From CBDFLD01 sp965249005 (GTDB taxonomy: Bacteria; Acidobacteriota; UBA6911), in assembly GCA_965249005.1 (NCBI GenBank), contig CBDFLD010000019.1, forward strand, positions 372,001 to 436,000: a DNA stretch of 64,000 nucleotides, written 5' to 3'. The position numbers were made by a program, and so were the translations under genes. The notes under the pieces are model-generated. The model was not told the DNA's origin. It made no database searches and saw only the letters and a list, made by a program, of their open reading frames with translations. How positions within the stretch are numbered: the stretch's first letter is position 1; each line of letters starts with the position of its first letter. This document shows positions 9,896 through 18,217 of this stretch, piece by piece.

Positions 9896-9918
9896 AAGAG
9901 CTTTGGGGCGCATACGGC

Positions 9919-11406
9919 TTACCACTTGAATTCGGAAGAAGCAGCTTCGATCCGGAGTTTGCCCATCAGTCTGATGGCGGTCTGGAGCTTCAGATAAGGG
10001 ATCCTAAAGCGGTCTGGCGAGTTTGAAGAGCCGGCGGTGTCGATTCGCAGCGAGGCCATGAGAAGCCGCCGGTCGAACGGAGTACGGACCATCGAGATCG
10101 ATTGCACCTTGGAGAACCTCACGGCGCTCCGCTCATGGGTCCACCAACCTCGGCGCAGAAGAATCGCGGCCGGAGTCAGAGCGTAACCGAGAGTCCGCAC
10201 CTGAAGTGCGGCATTGGCGTACGCAATCAGGCTCAGAGCAAGCGCGAGCAACCCCGACCACCAATGGAGCTGAGGTACGGCGGCCAGAGCAATGGCAATC
10301 ACCAGGAAAAGCCCTCGGCGAAAGATTCTTCCTTTCGCTCGGGGGTCGACTGGAGTCCATTCAGTTTGGTCAAAATCGACTTCCGGCTGGACCTCCCGAA
10401 GGATCCGGCTCAGATTCGTCGTCCGGGTCATCGGCACCAGCCATTCTCTACTGGCAGCAGTTTTGTCTCCCGCGCTGCCGCCGGCCGTTTGCATTCGGAT
10501 GGAGACGCGCTGAAACCAGCGCTGAATCGGATTCTCTCTCACATTCAGAAACTGGATACGATGACGCGGGATCGACGCCGTGTAACGGGTGAAGAGTCCA
10601 CAACTAATCCTCAGGGAATCCTGATCGCGCTGAAGAGTGAAGCCGTGGAGCTTGAGAACCGCCCAGAGCATCGACAGCCCCATGAGCAGGAGTATCCCGG
10701 CAACGATGAGGAGAGGAATACTCAGCGCTTCCATCAAGATGGGGATCCGGGGAAACTCTCGTTGAAAATACTTCGTGATTGTCTCCGCCAGATTCAATTC
10801 CCAGAGTATGTACACCGCGGCGAAGAGAAGCGTGATCCCACGGTTTGCAATCAGGCCGAATGCCAAGACCCCTGGAAGTGTCATCGAAAAGACCGCGGTT
10901 TCCTCGAATGGTTCTGTTATCGCTCCGGCGTGCCCTGCTGGCAGGTTCCCGGGGGGACCGACCGATGAGGCGCGGCGCCGCAATTCCTCGACCGTGGCTG
11001 CCGAAAGGACGCGCAGCACGGCCTCGGGCTCTTCACCGCTGGCTGTCTCTATTCTGACTTCAGCGACTTTCAGGAAACGGTGGATCGGGTTTTGAACAAG
11101 GTCGATATTGTGAATGCGATCGTAGGGAATGTTCCGGGTGTTCCGGGTCAAGATCCCTTCGTGGATGATGAGCGCCTCGGGGGTGAGCCGGTATCGGAGC
11201 GACACATACTTGAGGATGGCATGCAGCAGCGCGGGAAAGAATAAGATCATGAGGACCGTGTCTTGACGGGTGCCTCGAGCAAATAGAAAGAAGAGAACCC
11301 CGGGGATGAGGAGCGACCAGACCGACGCTGCAATGCTGAAAAAGAGAGATGTTGGGTGAAGGCGATGAGTTTTTTCTAGCCTTTCCGCGGAGGGATCAGA
11401 CGGCAT
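9919..11406 (-). CDS. PH-domain membrane protein, YdbT-like
   Basis: Inner-membrane protein of 495 residues with the layout of Bacillus YdbT: hydrophobic pairs alternate with bacterial pleckstrin-homology (bPH2) domains. Three copies of the telltale phrase can be seen: IPYDRIHNIDLVQNPIHRFLKV, IPRHRIQFLNVRENPIQRWFQRV and VRFSKVQSISMVRTPFDRRLLMAS. Each is followed by an IxTAxG-like strand. The start overlaps the end of the upstream ydbS-like gene by 11 nt. In Bacillus the YdbS-YdbT pair is linked to resistance to antimicrobial compounds made by relatives. The role here is not known beyond a membrane or envelope function. Confidence 0.85.
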   Translation of the reverse strand: MPSDPSAERLEKTHRLHPTSLFFSIAASVWSLLIPGVLFFLFARGTRQDTVLMILFFPALLHAILKYVSLRYRLTPEALIIHEGILTRNTRNIPYDRIHNIDLVQNPIHRFLKVAEVRIETASGEEPEAVLRVLSAATVEELRRRASSVGPPGNLPAGHAGAITEPFEETAVFSMTLPGVLAFGLIANRGITLLFAAVYILWELNLAETITKYFQREFPRIPILMEALSIPLLIVAGILLLMGLSMLWAVLKLHGFTLQRDQDSLRISCGLFTRYTASIPRHRIQFLNVRENPIQRWFQRVSIRMQTAGGSAGDKTAASREWLVPMTRTTNLSRILREVQPEVDFDQTEWTPVDPRAKGRIFRRGLFLVIAIALAAVPQLHWWSGLLALALSLIAYANAALQVRTLGYALTPAAILLRRGWWTHERSAVRFSKVQSISMVRTPFDRRLLMASLRIDTAGSSNSPDRFRIPYLKLQTAIRLMGKLRIEAASSEFKW

Positions 11407-11941
11407 TGCGGGTCCCCTCCGCCACCAGGTAGTCGCGGATCCGCAGGGCGGTTTGACGATCCAGGCCTACCAACCCGACGGAAGCTTGATGGGTCCCAGC
11501 TGTGTGGATGATCAGGGTCGCCAGACCAAACAGGCGTTCGATCGGACCCTGCGACACGTCCGTATGTTGAATTCGCGACCGAGGGATGGCGATGTTTCGG
11601 CGCCACAAAATGCCGTCGCGGATTTCGATCCCTTGTGAGTCCACTCGATAGGACATGGCCTGGAAACGCAACTCGGGTCCCAGGTGTGCCACGGCCGCGG
11701 CGCCGATCACGATCACGGAGCTGCCAATTCCGATGCTCCAGTACACCCAATCGGGCGACCGCTGCGTCCAGTACAAGAGCAAGAAGAGAAATGAAAGCAG
11801 GCCTGTCAAGAGCAAGGTCGTAATCCAGCCGACGACTCTTCCGGCTTCGACAGAGCGCCGGTCGATTTTCTTCGAGATCCCGTCAGCTACTGATGGAGAG
11901 GCAGCCGTCTGGAGAACCTCCGCAAAACCGGCACCGTTCAT
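11396..11941 (-). CDS. PH-domain membrane protein, YdbS-like
   Basis: Small membrane protein of about 181 residues with two hydrophobic helices near the N-terminus and one bPH2 domain (IPRSRIQHTDVSQGPIERLFGLATLIIHTAG), the standard partner of YdbT. I place the start at the ATG at 11941 (MNGAGFAEV); the open frame runs further upstream to 12064, but that part is not like the family and lies over an intergenic repeat and a hairpin. It overlaps the YdbT-like gene by 11 nt, so the two proteins are probably made together. Confidence 0.8.
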   Translation of the reverse strand: MNGAGFAEVLQTAASPSVADGISKKIDRRSVEAGRVVGWITTLLLTGLLSFLFLLLYWTQRSPDWVYWSIGIGSSVIVIGAAAVAHLGPELRFQAMSYRVDSQGIEIRDGILWRRNIAIPRSRIQHTDVSQGPIERLFGLATLIIHTAGTHQASVGLVGLDRQTALRIRDYLVAEGTRNAV

Positions 11942-11985
11942 AGTCTTTATTGTCCACGAATGAAGTCGGAATTGGAAGGGGAGGG

Positions 11986-12029
11986 AGCGATCAGCCTTCA
12001 GCGTCCGACCAGCGCGAGCCGCGCTGGTC
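11986..12029. repeat. Intergenic repeat copy C with perfect hairpin
   Basis: AGCGATCAGCCTTCAGC (11986-12002) is identical to 9786-9802. It is followed at once by a perfect 10-bp stem with a 3-nt loop (12007-12029). The TCAGC-tract-plus-hairpin layout matches copy A at 253-302. Confidence 0.5.
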
Positions 12030-12072
12030 ACGTGGAACGGAAACAGCCCAGTCGACCAGCACAATACGATTT

Positions 12073-12101
12073 TTGCAGTTTCGTTAAATGATACATATAT
12101 A
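12073..12101 (+). promoter_or_regulatory. Likely sigma-70 promoter for the MATE gene
   Basis: TTGCAG (12073-12078) and TATATA (12096-12101) are separated by exactly 17 nt in the most AT-rich part of the spacer, pointing at the rightward MATE gene. The leader would be about 140 nt. Confidence 0.45.
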
Positions 12102-12247
12102 ACTAGATCCGCGAGCTGTTTCCTAAGAGCTGCCTGCTAAAAAGTGTATGCTCACCAATGGTTCAAATGGGTGAGACCCAATGAAGACCGGGGTTTGTCC
12201 CCAAGGTGCCAAGGTGCAAAGAGCCAGTCAGCGCTGAAAGCTCAAAC

Positions 12248-13678
12248 ATGCCCGACGAACTTCAAGCTTCCCACGATCGTGATCCGGATGCTCCCGTGGC
12301 CCTGTGGCCGTCGATTCTGCACGCTCTGCGGGGGTCCCGGTACGACTACACTGAAGGGAGTATCGGACGAGCTGTCTTGCTGCTAGCCATTCCCATGGTG
12401 ATGGAAATGGCCATGGAATCGCTGTTTGCGGTGGTGGACATCTTCTTTGTCTCGAAACTCGGAGCCGATGCGGTTGCAGCCGTAGGAATCACGGAGTCGA
12501 TGATCGTGCTCCTGTTCGCCGTTGCCATGGGGCTGAGTATCGCCGCCACCGCCACGGTCGCGCGACGTATAGGCGAAGGGAATCCGGATAAAGCGGCCTC
12601 GACCGCGGTTCAAGCAATCTTCATCGGCGTCTCGCTGTCCACCCTCATCGGCCTGGTGGGTGCGTTGTGCGCCCCGGATCTCTTGCAGGCGATGGGAGCT
12701 TCCGATTCCGTGATTGAGACCGGTTCCGGCTACACCCGGATGATGTTCGGCGGCAACGTCACCATCATGCTCCTATTTCTTATCAACGCGGTTTTTCGCG
12801 GCGCGGGGGATGCGGCAATCGCCATGCGGGTGCTTTGGGTGGCCAACACTGTAAACATCGTTCTGGACCCTTGTCTTATTTTCGGCCTGGGTCCGTTCCC
12901 GGAGCTGGGCGTGACCGGGGCGGCGGTGGCGACCAACATCGGCCGTGGAATCGGGGTGCTCCTGCAACTCTGGTCCCTGTTCAGAGGACCGGGGCGGATC
13001 CAGATCCGACGAGGCCATCTCGGGGTCCGGGCCGAGATGATCACCCGGCTCCTACGCCTGGCTTTCAGCGGAATGCTTCAGGTCATGGTGGGAACGGCCA
13101 GCTGGCTGGCTTTGATCCGAATCCTGACGACCTTCGGAAGCGTCGCCGTGGCCGGCTACACCATCGGGATCCGAATCATCATCTTCGCGTTGTTGCCGTC
13201 CTGGGGAATGAGCAACTCGGCCGCCACGATGGTGGGGCAAAGTCTAGGGGCTGGGAAGCCGGATCGTGGCGAACGCGCCGTCTGGATTGCAGGGTTCTAC
13301 AATATGGTGTTTCTGGGCACAGTCGGTGTGTTGTTCATTCTCTTCGCGCGGAGTGTGGTTATTCTATTTACCAGCGATGCGGAGGTTCTTGCTTACGCTG
13401 TCGATTGCCTTCGCATCGTCAGTTGTGGGTTTTTATTCTATGGCTACGGTATGGTCGTAGTTCAGGCATTCAATGGGGCGGGCGACACGTTCACGCCGAC
13501 CATCATCAATTTGGTCTGCTTCTGGTTGTGGGAAATACCACTCGCCTATGCTCTAGCCCAGCTCCTGGGCTTTGGGCCGCGCGGCGTATTCTTGTCCATC
13601 ATGATCGCGTTCTCAACCATTGCGGTTGTTGGGATCCTGATTTTTCGACGGGGTCTATGGAAGGAAAAGCGGGTTTGA
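12248..13678 (+). CDS. MATE family multidrug/toxin exporter
   Basis: Cation-coupled drug or metabolite exporter of the inner membrane, 476 residues from the ATG at 12248 (MPDELQASH); a GTG at 12206 would add 14 residues. There are twelve hydrophobic segments in two MatE halves. The first opens with IPMVMEMAMESLFAVVDIFFVSKLG, the standard MATE start with V-D-x-x-F in helix 1. The second half begins near LLRLAFSGMLQVMVGT. A pair of NAVFRGAGD / QAFNGAGDTFTPT segments, one in each half, marks the internal repeat. It stands alone: divergent from the PH-domain pair and 175 bases before the molybdenum hydroxylase genes. Confidence 0.92.
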   Translation: MPDELQASHDRDPDAPVALWPSILHALRGSRYDYTEGSIGRAVLLLAIPMVMEMAMESLFAVVDIFFVSKLGADAVAAVGITESMIVLLFAVAMGLSIAATATVARRIGEGNPDKAASTAVQAIFIGVSLSTLIGLVGALCAPDLLQAMGASDSVIETGSGYTRMMFGGNVTIMLLFLINAVFRGAGDAAIAMRVLWVANTVNIVLDPCLIFGLGPFPELGVTGAAVATNIGRGIGVLLQLWSLFRGPGRIQIRRGHLGVRAEMITRLLRLAFSGMLQVMVGTASWLALIRILTTFGSVAVAGYTIGIRIIIFALLPSWGMSNSAATMVGQSLGAGKPDRGERAVWIAGFYNMVFLGTVGVLFILFARSVVILFTSDAEVLAYAVDCLRIVSCGFLFYGYGMVVVQAFNGAGDTFTPTIINLVCFWLWEIPLAYALAQLLGFGPRGVFLSIMIAFSTIAVVGILIFRRGLWKEKRV

Positions 13679-13853
13679 TATTCCCAAAGTCTTTTCCTCT
13701 TGCAACCGCGACAGGTTGTGATAGCTTGAGCCCTCTAACAAAGACTCATTTTTGGACTGCTGCGAGATGCCTGGGCGTCTCTTTTCCGATCGAGCCGAAC
13801 CTTGAGTCCAACGACGGTCGTCTGACCAAAGCTTAATCGGGGAGGTACGGGAC

Positions 13854-14345
13854 GTGGGATTCAACCTGCACTTCAAAATCAATGGAAAGGATCATGAGGG
13901 CACCGTCGAGCCACGCGTGCTCCTGGTGCACTACCTACGCGAAGCCCTCGGCCTGACGGGCACTCACGTTGGTTGTGAGACCAGTATATGCGGTGCCTGC
14001 ACGGTCCTTGTCAACGGGGAGGCCGTGAAGGCCTGCACCATCCTTGCAGTTCAAGCCGACGGTTGTGAGATCACGACCATCGAAGGGTTGGCTCAGGATG
14101 GGGAGCTTCATGCGCTCCAGGACGGGTTCTGGGAAGAGCACGGACTACAGTGCGGCTTTTGCACCCCGGGGATGATCATGACCGGTTGTGATTTGCTGAG
14201 TCGCAACAAGAGGCCCAGTGAAGAGGAAATCAGGCACGCGCTCGAGGGGAATCTGTGCCGGTGTACCGGATACCAACACATCGTCAACAGCATCCAGTCG
14301 GCTGCCGGTAAATTGCGTAAACAGGCGCGGGCTGCAGCCCGCTAG
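13854..14345 (+). CDS. (2Fe-2S) small subunit of a molybdenum hydroxylase (CoxS-like)
   Basis: Electron-transfer subunit of an aerobic xanthine dehydrogenase/CO dehydrogenase-type enzyme, 163 residues. All eight cluster Cys are present: Cys41, 46, 49 and 61 (CETSICGAC...C) for the plant-ferredoxin-type cluster, and Cys100, 103, 135 and 137 (CGFC...CRC) for the proximal cluster. The start is GTG at 13854 after a GGGAGG ribosome site. It heads the order S-L-M-G, with 9 nt to the large subunit, as in form II cox-like operons. Confidence 0.93.
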   Translation: MGFNLHFKINGKDHEGTVEPRVLLVHYLREALGLTGTHVGCETSICGACTVLVNGEAVKACTILAVQADGCEITTIEGLAQDGELHALQDGFWEEHGLQCGFCTPGMIMTGCDLLSRNKRPSEEEIRHALEGNLCRCTGYQHIVNSIQSAAGKLRKQARAAAR

Positions 14346-14354
14346 GAGGGACCC

Positions 14355-16691
14355 ATGGCCAGAAGATCCAAAGCAATCGGTGCCCCCATCAAGCGGACGG
14401 AAGACCCCCGTCTCATTACCGGCGCCGGAACATATACGGACGACATTCAACTTCCAGGCATGTTGTATGTGGGATTTGCACGCAGTATCCACGCTAATGC
14501 CAACCTTCGATCGGTCCGCACCGAGGCGGCAAAAGCCACGTCTGGAGTGGTTGCTGTCTACACGGGCAAAGACGTATCTCATCGAATTGGTTCCGTTCCC
14601 TGCGCGGCGGACATGCCGGGCCTCAAAGTTCCGTTTCACCCCGTTCTGGCAGTCGATGCGGTGCGATACGTCGGCGAACCAGTGGCGGCCATCGTGGCCA
14701 CCGACCGCTATGTAGCGAGTGACGCCGCAGCTCTCGTCGAGATCGACTACGAATCTCTGCCGGCCGTTGTGGATACCGAAAAAGCGCTGGAGCCCGATTC
14801 TGCCAAGGTGCATCCAGAATTCGAGAACAACTCGGCCTATACCTTCGAGCAGGTCGGGGGAAGTGATATCGACGAAGCGTTTTCCAAGGCCGACAAGATC
14901 GTGAGCCAGAAAATCGTCAACCAGCGACTGGCGCCGATCTCCATGGAATGCCGCGCCGTGGCTGCTCAATACAACCCCGGGGAAGAGTCCATTACCCTGT
15001 GGTCGTCCACACAGATTCCCCATCTGATGCGCACCCAGGTGGCCCTGATGGTCCAGGTGCCCGAGAACAAGGTGCGGGTCATCACCCCGGAAGTCGGCGG
15101 GGGGTTCGGTTGCAAGCTGAACGTGTACCGAGAGGAAGCTCTGCTCGCATTTTTGGCGCGCGAGCTGGGCACACCGGTCAAATGGGCGGAGACGCGGCGC
15201 GAAAACATCGCGGGCACCATTCAGGGGCGCGCTCAGGTCAACTACGTCGATGTCGCGGTCAAAAACGATGGAACCCTGCTTGGGTTGCGATGCCGCCTTA
15301 TCGCTGATATGGGTGCGTATCATCAGCTTCTGACGCCCGCGATTCCGACTCTGACAGGACTCATGCTGTCGGGCCCCTATCGGATTCCCGCGATTCGAAT
15401 GGACCTGGAGGGAGTCTTTACCAACAAGATGGCGACAGACGCCTACCGTGGCGCCGGTCGGCCCGAAGCGACCTATCTGCTGGAGCGAATGATGGATCGC
15501 GTCGCGCAAGAGCTGAAAATGGACCCTGTAGACGTTCGAAAGAAAAACCTCGCCGAGCCAGATGAGTTTCCTTTTTCGACCGCCACAGGGCTCGAATACG
15601 ATAGCGGCAACTACAAGAAGGCCTTCGATTTGGCCCTGAAGAAGGCGGGGTACGAAGAGCTCCGCAAGGAACAGGCGGAGAAACGCAAGCAGGGCCGCTA
15701 TCTCGGGATCGGTCTTTCAACCTACGTCGAAATTTGTGCCCTTGGGCCGTCGTCGGCGATGCCGGCCGGCGGCTGGGAATCGGCCACGGTTCGCATCACG
15801 CCTACCGGAAAGGTAACGATCCTCACTGGAGTGTCTCCTCATGGTCAAGGGCAGGAAACGTCTTTTGCCCAGATCGCCCATGACCGGCTCGGTGTCCGTA
15901 TCGACGACGTCGTCGTGACCCACGGAGACACAGCCATTGTGCAGTACGGTATCGGAACCTTCGGGAGCCGGGCGACGGCCGTGGGAGGGACGGCGATATA
16001 TCTCTGTATCGAAGAGATCCGCAAGAAAGCGAAGAAGTTCGCGGCGTCGTTGCTGGAAGTGAAACCTTCGGAGATCGTCGTGAAGGGCGCCAACTACAGC
16101 GTCAAGGGGAGGCCTGAAGTGGCAACGACGCTCCAAGAGATCGCCCTGGCTACCTATACAGCGAAAGTACTACCCAAGGGGGAAACTCCAGGTCTGGAAT
16201 CGACGAAGTTCTTCGAGCCGTCGAACTTTACGTTTCCCTTTGGAGCACACGTCGCCGTCGTCGAGGTAGACGCCGAGACTGGCGAAATCCACTGGCTGCG
16301 TTACATTGCCGTGGATGATTGCGGGAAGGTAATCAATCCGATGTTGGTGGATGGACAGGTTCATGGAGGGATTGCCCAAGCAATGGGGCAGGCTCTTTGG
16401 GAAGAAGTCGTCTATGACGAGAACGGCCAACTGCTCACCGGCAGCTTGATGGATTACGCGGTGCCGAAAGCCAACTTCCTGCCTCACTTCGACACCGACC
16501 GAACCGTAACCCCGACGAAGGTGAATCCGCTGGGTGTCAAAGGAGTCGGGGAAGCCGGCACGATTGGCGCCACGCCCGCAGTGGTAAATGCCGTGGTGGA
16601 CGCTCTGGCTCCGTATGGTGTGCAGCATATCGACATGCCGGTCAAACCAGAGAAAACCTGGCGCATCATTCGTGAAGGGAGGGGCGCATGA
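14355..16691 (+). CDS. Molybdopterin-binding large subunit, form II CoxL/XdhA-like
   Basis: Catalytic subunit, 778 residues, that would bind the molybdopterin cytosine dinucleotide cofactor and hydroxylate its substrate with water as oxygen source. The active-site loop reads AYRGAGR (363-369). This is the form II signature; true CO dehydrogenase (form I) has AYxCSFR, so CO oxidation should not be assumed. VGGGFGCK and, near the C-terminus, GVGEAGTIGATP (with the conserved catalytic Glu) are in place. An RBS (GGAGG) precedes the ATG, and the stop overlaps the start of the FAD subunit as ATGA. A related subunit without partners lies at 54923. The substrate is unknown; form II enzymes act on purines, aromatic heterocycles and others. 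Confidence 0.92.
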   Translation: MARRSKAIGAPIKRTEDPRLITGAGTYTDDIQLPGMLYVGFARSIHANANLRSVRTEAAKATSGVVAVYTGKDVSHRIGSVPCAADMPGLKVPFHPVLAVDAVRYVGEPVAAIVATDRYVASDAAALVEIDYESLPAVVDTEKALEPDSAKVHPEFENNSAYTFEQVGGSDIDEAFSKADKIVSQKIVNQRLAPISMECRAVAAQYNPGEESITLWSSTQIPHLMRTQVALMVQVPENKVRVITPEVGGGFGCKLNVYREEALLAFLARELGTPVKWAETRRENIAGTIQGRAQVNYVDVAVKNDGTLLGLRCRLIADMGAYHQLLTPAIPTLTGLMLSGPYRIPAIRMDLEGVFTNKMATDAYRGAGRPEATYLLERMMDRVAQELKMDPVDVRKKNLAEPDEFPFSTATGLEYDSGNYKKAFDLALKKAGYEELRKEQAEKRKQGRYLGIGLSTYVEICALGPSSAMPAGGWESATVRITPTGKVTILTGVSPHGQGQETSFAQIAHDRLGVRIDDVVVTHGDTAIVQYGIGTFGSRATAVGGTAIYLCIEEIRKKAKKFAASLLEVKPSEIVVKGANYSVKGRPEVATTLQEIALATYTAKVLPKGETPGLESTKFFEPSNFTFPFGAHVAVVEVDAETGEIHWLRYIAVDDCGKVINPMLVDGQVHGGIAQAMGQALWEEVVYDENGQLLTGSLMDYAVPKANFLPHFDTDRTVTPTKVNPLGVKGVGEAGTIGATPAVVNAVVDALAPYGVQHIDMPVKPEKTWRIIREGRGA

Positions 16692-17560
16692 TTCCGTCAA
16701 AATTCGAATATGTGGTGGCCAAAACCCTGGACGAGGCGGTAAAGCTGCTGGAGCAGTCTGGTCCCGATGCGAAAGTACTGTCCGGAGGGCACAGCTTGAT
16801 ACCCTTGATGAAGCTGCGTTTGGCCGCGCCGACCGTCCTGGTTGACGTCGGCCGCATACCGGAGCTGAAAGACATCCGGTCCGAAGGCAGGGACGTCGTG
16901 ATTGGGGGGTTGAGTACGTATCACATGATTGAAAGTTCCGCGCTCTTGAAGAGACGATGCCCTCTTGTTTGTCAAACGGCGTCTCAGGTCGGAGACATCC
17001 AGGTGAGGAACAGGGGAACGATTGGCGGAGGACTCGCGCATGCGGATCCCGCTTCGGACCTGCCGGCTGCCATTGTGGCGTTGGATGGTCGAATGACGGT
17101 CGTCGGCCCGGGAGGAATGCGGGAGATAAGCGCCAGTGATTTTTTCGTTGGAATGCTCGAATCGGCGCTGCAACCGAACGAAGTTCTTTCGGAGGTCCGG
17201 ATACGTGATTCGAACTGCGGCAATGGATCTGCCTATCTCAAAGTCCCTCAGTCCGCCTCTGGTTTCGCGATTGTGGGGGTAGCTACAGCTCTGGCTCTCG
17301 AGAATGGATCCTGTTCCGACGTCCGCATCGGTATCACGGGCGTAGGTCCGGCCGCGTTTCGAGCCACGGATGCCGAGGCTGCTCTCCAAGGGTCCTCCCT
17401 GGATGAGCAGACATTGAGCTCGGCCTGCGCTTCCGTCGCAAGAGGGGTGGATGCATTGTCGGACATTCATGCGTCGGCGGAGTATCGCCAGGAGCTTGCC
17501 GCCGTCTACACTCGTCGTAGTGTAGCTGCCGCAGCGGCCGTAGCGCGGGGAGAAAGCTAG
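16688..17560 (+). CDS. FAD-binding medium subunit (CoxM-like)
   Basis: Flavin subunit of the same enzyme, 290 residues, passing electrons from the iron-sulfur clusters onward. It shows the FAD_binding_5 pattern LSGGHSLIPLMKLRLAAP and RNRGTIGGGLAHADPASDLPA, then the CO_deh_flav_C domain. The 4-nt overlap with the large-subunit gene means coupled translation. Length and order are as expected. Confidence 0.93.
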   Translation: MIPSKFEYVVAKTLDEAVKLLEQSGPDAKVLSGGHSLIPLMKLRLAAPTVLVDVGRIPELKDIRSEGRDVVIGGLSTYHMIESSALLKRRCPLVCQTASQVGDIQVRNRGTIGGGLAHADPASDLPAAIVALDGRMTVVGPGGMREISASDFFVGMLESALQPNEVLSEVRIRDSNCGNGSAYLKVPQSASGFAIVGVATALALENGSCSDVRIGITGVGPAAFRATDAEAALQGSSLDEQTLSSACASVARGVDALSDIHASAEYRQELAAVYTRRSVAAAAAVARGES

Positions 17561-17668
17561 GCGGAGTACCGCCCGCCTCAGGCCGCCATCGCCCATGGTG
17601 CCTTGTTCCCCCGCCGAAGGCCATCCCGCGGGAGATTTGCAAACAAGCACCCAGATGAGGAGATCAGT

Positions 17669-18136
17669 TTGAAGATCGAAGGGGTTCGCGAAATGCAGCT
17701 GAGTCAGGATGAATTGTGGGCAACTCTGATGGATCCTGAGGTCCTTGCCCGCTGCTTGCCAGGATGTGAAGAGCTAGAACCTACAGGCGAGAATACCTTC
17801 CGGGCGGTGCTGAAGGTGGGGATCGCGTCCATCAAAGGATCCTACTCCGGATTGCTGACCCTTTCCAACTTGAATCCCACAGATTCCTTCCACATCAGCA
17901 TGGAGGGAAGTGGGAGTCCGGGATTCGTCAAGGGGACCGCCAAGGTAAAGCTCGACAAGGGCGGGCCTCCAACGGACCTGCAGTATGCCGCCGATATCCA
18001 GGTGGGTGGGCTGGTCGCCTCTGTCGGCCAGCGCATGCTCAATGGAATTGCCACCACTTTGGTTCGCCAGTTCTTTGTGGCACTCGAAGAAGAAATCGAT
18101 TCGAAGGGCAAAGCCGACAGCGCCGGTAAGACTTAA
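17669..18136 (+). CDS. CoxG-like SRPBCC protein
   Basis: About 155 residues of the carbon-monoxide-dehydrogenase-subunit-G family (SRPBCC fold), with LARCLPGCEELEP and FRAVLKVGIASIKGSYSG typical of CoxG. In the CO-oxidising system CoxG is thought to tie the enzyme to the membrane. I start it at TTG 17669 (MKIEGVREMQLS), which follows GAGGAG at 17656-17661 and fits the family N-terminus; the open frame begins further up at 17603. It closes the S-L-M-G block, 108 nt after the flavin subunit. Confidence 0.85.
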   Translation: MKIEGVREMQLSQDELWATLMDPEVLARCLPGCEELEPTGENTFRAVLKVGIASIKGSYSGLLTLSNLNPTDSFHISMEGSGSPGFVKGTAKVKLDKGGPPTDLQYAADIQVGGLVASVGQRMLNGIATTLVRQFFVALEEEIDSKGKADSAGKT

Positions 18137-18139
18137 GGC

Positions 18140-18154
18140 AAGGGCTACGCCCTT
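18140..18154. repeat. Small hairpin after the coxSLMG-like block
   Basis: AAGGGC and GCCCTT flank a TAC loop 4 nt after the CoxG-like stop. It may be a weak intrinsic terminator or a processing site; no T-run follows. Confidence 0.3.
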
Positions 18155-18217
18155 GAAACTCCAAATCACAGATTACAAACCTCAGACCCGCCAGCCGTGC
18201 AGATCGGGGCTCGCCTG

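Larger units (their letters stand above)
11942..12247. other. Divergent spacer between ydbS-like and MATE genes
   Basis: About 300 bases without a convincing gene. They hold intergenic repeat copy C (11986-12002), a perfect 10-bp hairpin GACCAGCGCG/CGCGCTGGTC with loop AGC (12007-12029), an AT-rich stretch (12060-12110) with a promoter-like pair, and a short direct repeat AAGGTGCC (about 12202-12216). Confidence 0.6.

Noticed and set aside
14145..15509. 454-residue leftward open frame opposite the CoxS/CoxL-like genes
   Set aside because: It is a shadow of strongly conserved Mo-hydroxylase genes and has no family features.
14355..16691. Form I aerobic CO dehydrogenase
   Set aside because: The active-site loop is AYRGAGR, not AYxCSFR, so the CO-oxidising type is not supported.
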